Assembly: GCA_031273405.1 (NCBI GenBank)
Contig: JAISRW010000175.1
Span: 1-5,666, forward strand
Source of the DNA: Treponema sp.
GTDB lineage: Bacteria > Spirochaetota > Spirochaetia > Treponematales > Breznakiellaceae
DNA length: 5,666 bases
Direction: 5' to 3'
Shown: positions 1-5,515 of the stretch, in pieces
Layout of the letters: every line of letters starts with the position of its first letter
Numbering within the stretch: the stretch's first letter is position 1
Position numbers and translations under genes: made by a program
The notes under the pieces: generated by a model
Database searches by the model: none
What the model saw: the letters and a program-made list of their open reading frames with translations, nothing else
What the model was told of the DNA's origin: nothing

Positions 1-936
<936 letters not shown>

Positions 937-941
937 TTAGT

Positions 942-970
942 ATGATATATTATCCGGGACTAAAAGTCAA
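942..970 (-). promoter_or_regulatory. sigma-70 type promoter of metY
   Basis: Reading the minus strand, a -35 box TTGACT (965-970) and a -10 box TATCAT (942-947) are separated by 17 bp, the ideal spacing, and each matches the consensus at five of six positions. The start of transcription would fall near 935, giving a leader of about 35 nt before the metY ATG, too short for a known SAM riboswitch. metY can therefore be expressed independently of metA. Confidence 0.72.
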
Positions 971-1005
971 TACCTAAAACGCTAAAACCCCGCAAAAAGA
1001 TCCTT

Positions 1006-1926
1006 CTAACCCAATTCCTTCAGGTTATAGGGCGTCCCTTGGTACACATAGTTGAGCCAGTTGGAAAAGAAAAGGTGGGCATGGGCCCGCCAGCGGACTA
1101 CCGGCGCAAGGGAGGGATCGTCTTTGGGGTAGTAATTTTTCGGGAGGCCTATGGGGAGGCCTTTGGCCAGGTCTCGGCGGTATTCCCTGTCCAGGGTGAG
1201 AGGGTCGTACTCCAGGTGGCCGGTGACGTAGATTTCCCGGCCCTCTCTGGCGGTAACGATGAATATGCCCGCTTCTTCGGTTTCGGACTGTATGGTCAGG
1301 GCCGGCTCGGCGGCGACGGCATCCCTGTCGCAGGCGGTGTGGCGGGACTGGGGGGCTAGGAATTCGTCGTCAAACCCCCGAAAAAGGGGAGAATGCCGTT
1401 CGTTCACCTGGTGGGGAAAAATGCCGAAAAGTTTTTGGGGCAGTTCCTTCTTGGGGATTCCGTAGCGGCGGTAAAGCCCCGCCTGGGCGCCCCAGCAGAT
1501 GTGCATAGCCGACCAGACATGGGTCACCGAATAATCAATAATGGCCGCCAGTTCGTTCCAGTAGTCCACCTTTTCAAAGCCCAGGGTTTCCACTGGCGCT
1601 CCGGTGATGATAAGCCCGTCAAAACGTATGTCCAGGGATATGATCTCCTCGGCGCTAAGGTAAAATTTTTCCAGGTGCCCCGGCGGCGCGTTCCGGGACT
1701 CGTGAGTTCCCATTCTGAGGAAGGTTATATCCACCTGGAGGGGCGTATTCCCCAGAAGCCTCAGGAGCTGAATCTCCGTATCCACCGTGGTAGGCATAAG
1801 ATTAACAATAGCTACTTTTAGAGGCCGTATATCCTGGTGCGCCGCCCGGTCATCAGTTATGACAAAGACCCTCTCTTCGCTAAGGGCGTTATAGGCAGGC
1901 AGAGTGGGGGGTATTTTTATCGGCAT
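1006..1926 (-). CDS. metA: homoserine O-acyltransferase MetA, predicted acetyl-CoA specific
   Basis: MetA acylates homoserine, the first committed step of methionine synthesis, in the cytoplasm. The 306-residue product matches the MetA family from end to end. Visible landmarks are MPIKIP at the start, DIRPLKVAIVNLMP (32-45), SPLQV-like TPLQV (61-65), ITGAPVE (107-113), the nucleophile Cys144 in HICWGAQAG, RGFDDEFLAP (183-192), His237 and Glu239 in VTGHLEYD, the homoserine-binding-type Arg251, and a WLNYVYQGTPY C-terminus. Glu113 aligns with the residue that favours acetyl-CoA in Bacillus MetA (glycine in the E. coli succinyl-CoA enzyme), and the neighbouring metY agrees. I chose the ATG at 1926 because the family starts MPIKIP. 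A TTG five codons upstream (1941) is in frame but not supported, and neither start has a well-placed Shine-Dalgarno. Odd point: NLMP is followed by Thr-Thr where E. coli and Bacillus have Lys-Lys. No clear terminator follows the TAG stop. Confidence 0.95.
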   Translation of the reverse strand: MPIKIPPTLPAYNALSEERVFVITDDRAAHQDIRPLKVAIVNLMPTTVDTEIQLLRLLGNTPLQVDITFLRMGTHESRNAPPGHLEKFYLSAEEIISLDIRFDGLIITGAPVETLGFEKVDYWNELAAIIDYSVTHVWSAMHICWGAQAGLYRRYGIPKKELPQKLFGIFPHQVNERHSPLFRGFDDEFLAPQSRHTACDRDAVAAEPALTIQSETEEAGIFIVTAREGREIYVTGHLEYDPLTLDREYRRDLAKGLPIGLPKNYYPKDDPSLAPVVRWRAHAHLFFSNWLNYVYQGTPYNLKELG

Positions 1927-1968
1927 ATTACAACTATACAAAATCCACCGGAATTTACAAGGGCCGCA

Positions 1969-1992
1969 GGCTCAACATCATAAACGTGAGCC
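1969..1992. repeat. small inverted repeat in the metA leader
   Basis: GGCTCA (1969-1974) and TGAGCC (1987-1992) form a perfect 6-bp stem with a 12-nt loop. It lies 43 bp upstream of the metA start and touches the larger hairpin next to it (shared bases 1991-1992), so the two structures could compete. The function is unknown; it is short enough to arise by chance. Confidence 0.4.
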
Positions 1993-2020
1993 GGTTCCAA
2001 AATCTGACATTTTAGAACCG
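1992..2020. repeat. 12-bp inverted repeat between metA and the arsR-like gene
   Basis: CGGTTCCAAAAT (1992-2003), a 5-nt spacer CTGAC, then ATTTTAGAACCG (2009-2020). Eleven of twelve positions are complementary in DNA. In a minus-strand (metA leader) transcript the odd position becomes a U-G wobble, so all twelve positions can pair. No T-run follows on either strand, so it is not an ordinary terminator. It could be a leader hairpin of metA, an operator for the divergent regulator, or a dispersed palindromic repeat. Confidence 0.7.
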
Positions 2021-2057
2021 CCTCGGCTAATTATCCAAATAAAACACATTGATTCCT

Positions 2058-2087
2058 ATTTTAGCGCAAGGGAATTTTTCTATATAA
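2058..2087 (-). promoter_or_regulatory. weak candidate promoter of metA
   Basis: On the minus strand TAAAAT (2058-2063) matches the -10 consensus at five of six positions. The best -35 is poor (TTATAT, 2082-2087, 18-bp spacer). If real, transcription would begin near 2051 and metA would carry a leader of about 125 nt that includes both hairpins. It overlaps the candidate promoter and dyad of the divergent gene. Confidence 0.3.
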
Positions 2088-2096
2088 GAATAAATT
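2073..2096. promoter_or_regulatory. AT-rich dyad, candidate operator of the ArsR-family regulator
   Basis: AATTTTTCT (2073-2081), spacer ATATA, then AGAA (2087-2090) and AAATT (2092-2096) with one unpaired T at 2091. Nine base pairs can form around a 5-bp centre. ArsR-family proteins usually bind AT-rich imperfect dyads overlapping their own promoter; this one ends 30 bp before the regulator's ATG and contains a TATATAAG that could serve as its -10 region (TATAAG, 2083-2088). The sequence is AT-rich, so chance symmetry is possible. Confidence 0.35.
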
Positions 2097-2126
2097 GAAA
2101 TTAGAGGATGTTGAAGTTGGAGAACG

Positions 2127-2423
2127 ATGAAAAACACTTATGATAGCCATATCGAAATATTCAAAGCCCTCTCGGACATAAACAGGCTTTATATTATGGA
2201 TCTACTTTTTTCATCTGGAAAAGAAGGGGAGATGTGCGCCTCGACCATAAAGAAGGATATGAAAATTTCCCAGCCCACCCTTTCGTACCACATGAAAATT
2301 CTCTGCGGCTGCGGTCTTGTAAACAGGCGGAAAAACGGCAAATGGGTCTATTATTCTTTGAACCAGAAGGATCTCCAAAAGATGCGGGGGTTTTTCAATT
2401 CCGGATCCCTGCCCCCGGCCTGA
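2127..2423 (+). CDS. ArsR-family winged-helix transcriptional regulator
   Basis: A 98-residue DNA-binding protein of the ArsR/SmtB fold and the only plus-strand gene here. It opens with EIFKALSDINRLYIMDLL (about 10-27), typical of helices 1-2. The recognition helix region is SQPTLSYHMKIL (48-59), followed by the wing GLVNRRKNGKWVYYSL (63-78). The arsenic-type ELCVCDL motif is absent; the equivalent stretch reads EMCAST with one cysteine, Cys37. Two more, Cys60 and Cys62, sit at the end of the recognition helix. The effector could be a metal, thiol chemistry or something else; the sequence does not decide. The ATG has GGAG 4 nt upstream, a rather short spacing, and a stop codon lies in frame five codons before it. 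The gene is divergent from metA across 200 bp, so it may control metA, itself, or both. Its last 29 bp overlap the convergent PSP1 gene. Confidence 0.9.
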   Translation: MKNTYDSHIEIFKALSDINRLYIMDLLFSSGKEGEMCASTIKKDMKISQPTLSYHMKILCGCGLVNRRKNGKWVYYSLNQKDLQKMRGFFNSGSLPPA

Positions 2424-3369
2424 CGCTCCACCGGCCGTCGACTTTTTCAAAATCCGGCGAAGAGAAGCAGACAACCCGGCCGTCCTCGGCGGTAAGCCTG
2501 ATCTTGCCCAGGACCACGTTGGCTTCCGCAACCTTCCACAACGCGCCGTCCCAGGATATCTTGCAGCCTTCCGGAGGGATAAGGCGGCGCTGCTCGGAGT
2601 AAAAAAGATGTTCGTAGGCGAGGCAGCAAAGAAGCCGTCCGCAGGGCCCGGAGATCTTCATGGAGTTGAGGGATAGATTCTGATCCTTTGCCATTTTGAT
2701 GGACACCGGCTTGAGCCTATCCGAGATGGCGTGGCAGCAGTAACACCGGCCGCAGACACCCATTCCGCCGACAACCCTGGATTCATCCCGCACACCGATC
2801 TGGCGCAGTTCTATCCTCGTCTTGAAAATACCCACCAGATCCTTAACCAGTTCCCTAAAATCTACACGATTTTCGGCGGTAAAAAAAAAGAGGATCTTGG
2901 ACTCCTCCAGAAGGAAATGCACCGAAACCAGCTTCATTTCCAGGTTATGATCCTCGATCTTTTCCCTGCAAATCTGAAAGGCGTCTCTTTCGTTGTCCTT
3001 GTGGTATTTGGCCTTCTCCAGATCCTCCATCGTAGCAACCCTTTCGATGCGGGCGATTTCCGAAAGCGGCTGGGAGTTGTGACTCTGGATGGGGCCGATG
3101 ATCTGGGCCAAATCCTTGCCGTAGCGGGTAGGCACCAGGACCATGCTGCCGGAGCCCAATATATCCCCGGGCCACACCGCCAAAAAGGTCTCGTTTGAAT
3201 AGAGCAGTCTGAGCCGGTAAACCGGCTTGTCCGGGTTGATGGCTTCAATCCCTTCTCCGGTAATCACCGAGGAGGTTTCAACTTCCCCAGGGTTATCTTC
3301 CAGTTCGGAAAACTCCTCATCCATTTCCTCGCTGCTCAGCATATCTTCATAATTATCCGAATCACCCAT
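2395..3369 (-). CDS. ricT: PSP1-domain protein, RicT/YaaT family
   Basis: The 324-residue protein is a clear YaaT/RicT homologue. In Bacillus subtilis, RicT works with RicA and RicF in an iron-sulfur-containing complex that assists RNase Y-dependent mRNA maturation and affects sporulation and biofilm formation; whether that holds here is inference. An acidic N-terminal tail (14 Asp/Glu in residues 1-31) precedes the PSP1 region. The conserved block is ELVKDLVGIFKTRIELRQIG (173-192), then GGMGVCGRCYCC (201-212), PVSIKMAKDQNLSLN (221-235) and SGPCGRLLCC (240-249). Cysteines are at 206, 209, 211, 212, 243, 248 and 249; Cys209 is extra, since the family usually has CGRPLCC. The C-terminal 75 residues resemble the usual small beta-rich tail. 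The start has AAGGCGG 7 nt upstream, overlapping the stop of the yaaR-like gene. It is the last visible gene of the operon, has no obvious terminator, and overlaps the convergent regulator gene. Confidence 0.93.
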   Translation of the reverse strand: MGDSDNYEDMLSSEEMDEEFSELEDNPGEVETSSVITGEGIEAINPDKPVYRLRLLYSNETFLAVWPGDILGSGSMVLVPTRYGKDLAQIIGPIQSHNSQPLSEIARIERVATMEDLEKAKYHKDNERDAFQICREKIEDHNLEMKLVSVHFLLEESKILFFFTAENRVDFRELVKDLVGIFKTRIELRQIGVRDESRVVGGMGVCGRCYCCHAISDRLKPVSIKMAKDQNLSLNSMKISGPCGRLLCCLAYEHLFYSEQRRLIPPEGCKISWDGALWKVAEANVVLGKIRLTAEDGRVVCFSSPDFEKVDGRWSVRPGAGIRN

Positions 3370-3381
3370 GATTTTCCCGCC

Positions 3382-3945
3382 TTATGATACCAAATCAACC
3401 AGGAGGCCGGTGATCTCCTCCAGTTTTGCCAGCAGTTCCAACTGGGTAACCTGGCCCGCCAGAATTTCCGCCGCAAGCCCGTCGAGCTTCCGGTCTACCA
3501 CCTGGACAATATGAAAAGCCTTGGCCTGTTTGGCCGCTGGGTCCCAGAGGGAGCCCTTATAGCCCGGCTTTTGCGCGTTGGGGATGCCGTTCTGTTCTTC
3601 CACAGTATAGCCGTTCTGTACTACATAATGAAGGAAATTCCGCACCGCCTTTTTGTACTTGAGGATTTCATCAGCCACAGGGCGCTGCCTCAGATCATCC
3701 CCGGCGCTGCGAACCGCGTCAAGCAGTTCCTGGACCGTTTCTTCCGAAGGGGCGGTATCCGTCAGGGGGGCCAGGGAAAGCGGGGAATCCGCGGCGGACT
3801 GTTCCAGGATCTCCTGAAATTTCACGTTCCGGCCTTTCCGGAGTTCCGGTTTTTTTCCGGCCTTTTTTGCCCCCCCCTTTACTCCGCCATATATCGATGA
3901 ATTGAGAAGCGCCGCGGGATTATTGGAAAAATCAACCTTATCCAT
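3382..3945 (-). CDS. yaaR: YaaR-like protein (DUF327)
   Basis: A 187-residue protein of the DUF327/YaaR family, whose molecular function is not established. The family-typical part is C-terminal: ADEILKYKKAVRNFLHYVVQ (91-110) with the following NGYTVEE, then FHIVQVVDRKLDGL (144-157) and the ending LEEITGLLVDL (175-185), all probably helical. Residues 1-60 form a longer N-terminus than in B. subtilis YaaR (about 146 residues). It is rich in Gly and Lys around 20-40 and encoded by several homopolymer runs. The neighbour is the RicT-like gene, 12 nt downstream; in Firmicutes yaaR and yaaT flank holB, which is absent here. The ATG lies inside the end of the bactofilin gene (8-nt overlap ATGGATAA) with no convincing Shine-Dalgarno, so translation is probably coupled to bactofilin. 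I have no evidence for a biochemical role. Confidence 0.85.
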   Translation of the reverse strand: MDKVDFSNNPAALLNSSIYGGVKGGAKKAGKKPELRKGRNVKFQEILEQSAADSPLSLAPLTDTAPSEETVQELLDAVRSAGDDLRQRPVADEILKYKKAVRNFLHYVVQNGYTVEEQNGIPNAQKPGYKGSLWDPAAKQAKAFHIVQVVDRKLDGLAAEILAGQVTQLELLAKLEEITGLLVDLVS

Positions 3946-4345
3946 GTTTTATAAACGCCAGAATATCCCGGTATTCAGAGAGGGCCTTGCTCCACGCTTC
4001 TTCGGTACGGCATACCCGTATCCTGCCGTGCACGAGGCAGCCATCGTCTGCCTGGATTCGCCGGGTAATTACGTCCCCCATAATGAGACCCGTGGCAAGG
4101 ATGACGAGCCTTTCGCTGGCCAATACATTGCCGAAAACCACCCCGCCCACGGTAACAAAGGTCCCGCTGACGTTGCTTTTCATCCGGGCGTTTTCGCCGA
4201 TTATCACCCTGCCCCGGGCGTTTACATCCCCCCGGATATTACCATCTATCCGGGTAAACCCCCCGGATTCAATGTCGCCGGAGACACTGGTTCCGGGGCC
4301 TATGATAGTATTAATGGAAAAATCTTCACCCTTGTCGGCGGCCAT
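3938..4345 (-). CDS. bactofilin (DUF583 polymer-forming cytoskeletal protein)
   Basis: A compact 135-residue bactofilin, a protein that polymerises without nucleotide into filaments under the inner membrane. The beta-helix core is seen as regular Gly-rich repeats: TIIGPGTSVSGDIESGG (13-29), FTRIDGNIRGDVNARGRVII (30-49), GENARMKSNVSGTFVTVGG (50-68), VVFGNVLASERLVILATGLI (69-88), MGDVITRRIQADDGCLVHG (89-107). Short tails flank it, ending in a helical EEAWSKALSEYRDILAFI (115-132). No membrane segment or signal peptide is present. AAGGG lies 6 nt before the ATG, in the 13-nt gap after the M23 peptidase gene. Bactofilin genes next to M23 peptidase genes are a recurrent pairing (for example CcmA with Csd-type peptidases in Helicobacter cell shape), so a role in localising cell-wall remodelling is a reasonable inference. 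Confidence 0.95.
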   Translation of the reverse strand: MAADKGEDFSINTIIGPGTSVSGDIESGGFTRIDGNIRGDVNARGRVIIGENARMKSNVSGTFVTVGGVVFGNVLASERLVILATGLIMGDVITRRIQADDGCLVHGRIRVCRTEEAWSKALSEYRDILAFIKHG

Positions 4346-4358
4346 ATGCTGCCCTTAA

Positions 4359-5399
4359 CTAACGGCCAGGTTTGGCGATGCTGGAACGGACATTGAGATA
4401 TTTATAGGGATCTACCACATCCGAACCGATATGAACCTCGTAATGCACATGAGGCCCGGTAGAAAGCCCCGTATTGCCGATGTAGCCTATCACTTCGCCC
4501 TGCTGGACCCGCTGGCCCGCATGGACCTTGAATGACAGCATGTGGCCGTACCGGGTATAAAAGCCGTGCTTGTGCCGGATAATAACATTATTGCCGAAAC
4601 CGCCCTGGTCAAATTCCACCGACACCACCTGCCCATCGGCGGTAGCCACGATAGGGTCTCCCTGGCGGTATGTCGAAAGATCTATGCCCTTATGGATGTA
4701 ATACTGGCCGGTAAAGGGATTCTCGTTTTGACCGAAATACATGGAAATATGGCCGATTCCGCCCCTGATGGGCCAGATGCTGGGAATTTCCGTGAGCAGG
4801 GCGTTCTGGGAATCCAGCAGGGTGCCTATTTCGCGGACCGGCCCGGCAGCCGCCGAGAGCAGTCCCGTCAAGTGCCTCAATTCTTCAACTTCCTGAAGCA
4901 CCCCTTCGGGGGTCTCGTTAATATCGAAGAAGCTGGACAAATCCCCGCCGGAGCTCACCGCTGAACCGCCGGAGCCCTTTACATCGACCCCTAAAGTGGA
5001 AAGGGTGCCGGATAAGGCGGGTTCAAAAGTCCTGGCTTCCCGCAAAAGCCGGGTAATTTCATCCCTCAGCTGATCCAGGCTGGCCTGGGTATCCTTTAAG
5101 CGGGTATCCTTGTCGGCCAGGGTGCCACGGGTACTATTGTAGGAAGCCCCGTACCAGAAAAACACCCCCAAAATACCGGCGAGAACGAAAAAAAAGCACA
5201 AAATTGATAAAACCGTAACATGGAGATTATAGACTTTCTTTTCCGAATGAGGAACAAAAACCACGGTATAGCGCCGGGTTACCGTTCTGCCCAGGGCGCG
5301 GAAAAATGAACCAAACCACCCGGCAACAATCAAAGCTCCGTTTTTTACGCGTTGAACAAGGTTGTTTTCAAATCGTTTATACTCATGGACCGACGCCAC
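4359..5399 (-). CDS. membrane-anchored M23 (LytM-type) peptidoglycan endopeptidase
   Basis: A 346-residue zinc metallopeptidase expected to cut peptide cross-links of peptidoglycan in the periplasm. A basic cytoplasmic N-terminus (1-56) is followed by one membrane segment (about 59-83, VTVLSILCFFFVLAGILGVF). Next come a short helical/coiled-coil stretch (about 94-125), a Gly/Ser-rich linker (142-153), a second helical region (163-205) and the M23 domain (about 212-332). The active site is complete: His236 and Asp240 of HKGID, His286 of RYGHM, and His317/His319 of GPHVH. It is therefore likely catalytic rather than an EnvC/NlpD-style degenerate activator. Start choice: GTG at 5399 has AAAGGAG 6 nt upstream. 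The nearby ATG at 5403 is in another frame and stops after six codons. This is the first gene of the operon, directly behind a strong promoter and followed by the bactofilin. Confidence 0.95.
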   Translation of the reverse strand: MASVHEYKRFENNLVQRVKNGALIVAGWFGSFFRALGRTVTRRYTVVFVPHSEKKVYNLHVTVLSILCFFFVLAGILGVFFWYGASYNSTRGTLADKDTRLKDTQASLDQLRDEITRLLREARTFEPALSGTLSTLGVDVKGSGGSAVSSGGDLSSFFDINETPEGVLQEVEELRHLTGLLSAAAGPVREIGTLLDSQNALLTEIPSIWPIRGGIGHISMYFGQNENPFTGQYYIHKGIDLSTYRQGDPIVATADGQVVSVEFDQGGFGNNVIIRHKHGFYTRYGHMLSFKVHAGQRVQQGEVIGYIGNTGLSTGPHVHYEVHIGSDVVDPYKYLNVRSSIAKPGR

Positions 5400-5405
5400 T
5401 CATTT

Positions 5406-5412
5406 CTCCTTT
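5406..5412 (-). promoter_or_regulatory. Shine-Dalgarno that decides the GTG start of the M23 peptidase
   Basis: AAAGGAG on the minus strand sits 6 nt before GTG (5397-5399) but only 2 nt before the out-of-frame ATG (5401-5403). That ATG would give only MSGVGP. Spacing and frame both favour the GTG. Confidence 0.8.
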
Positions 5413-5423
5413 CAATACCCCCT

Positions 5424-5453
5424 ACTATAGCAAATAATAATAGGATCTGTCAA
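5424..5453 (-). promoter_or_regulatory. strong sigma-70 promoter of the M23-bactofilin-yaaR-ricT operon
   Basis: Minus-strand TTGACA (5448-5453, perfect -35) and TATAGT (5424-5429, five of six for -10) with an 18-bp AT-rich spacer. Transcription would start near 5417, leaving a very short leader of about 18 nt that holds the Shine-Dalgarno. It is the best promoter in the window and implies high, housekeeping-type expression. Confidence 0.85.
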
Positions 5454-5490
5454 ATGAAATTTACCGTTTTTATCATTATCGGCATCTTTC

Positions 5491-5515
5491 GCGGTAAACC
5501 GCAACGGTTTACCGC
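5491..5515. repeat. perfect 11-bp inverted repeat at the end of the upstream gene
   Basis: GCGGTAAACCG (5491-5501), loop CAA, CGGTTTACCGC (5505-5515). The hairpin covers the TAA stop of the upstream partial gene and would make a very stable stem in RNA. No T-run follows on the minus strand (GAAAGATGCC comes next), so it is not a standard intrinsic terminator, although it may still block 3' exonucleases or end transcription. Each arm is also nearly palindromic by itself (GCGGT-AA-ACCGC type), which would suit an operator. Confidence 0.75.

Noticed and set aside
1039..1821. Several plus-strand open frames antisense to metA
   Set aside because: No family resemblance, and they lie fully within a complete MetA gene with its catalytic residues.
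1927..2051. SAM riboswitch in the metA leader
   Set aside because: I looked for SAM-I, SAM-II and related core motifs and saw none of the conserved blocks. Only two simple hairpins are present. A covariance-model search would be decisive.
2108..2143. Short leader peptide frame (MLKLENDEKHL) overlapping the arsR-like start
   Set aside because: It starts directly against an AGAGG with no spacing, and 11 codons without methionine or cysteine enrichment give no sign of attenuation.
3212..3227. Palindrome AGCCGG-TAAA-CCGGCT inside the RicT-like gene
   Set aside because: It lies in conserved coding sequence (PVYRL region) and is explained by codon choice; no second copy or site context supports a function.
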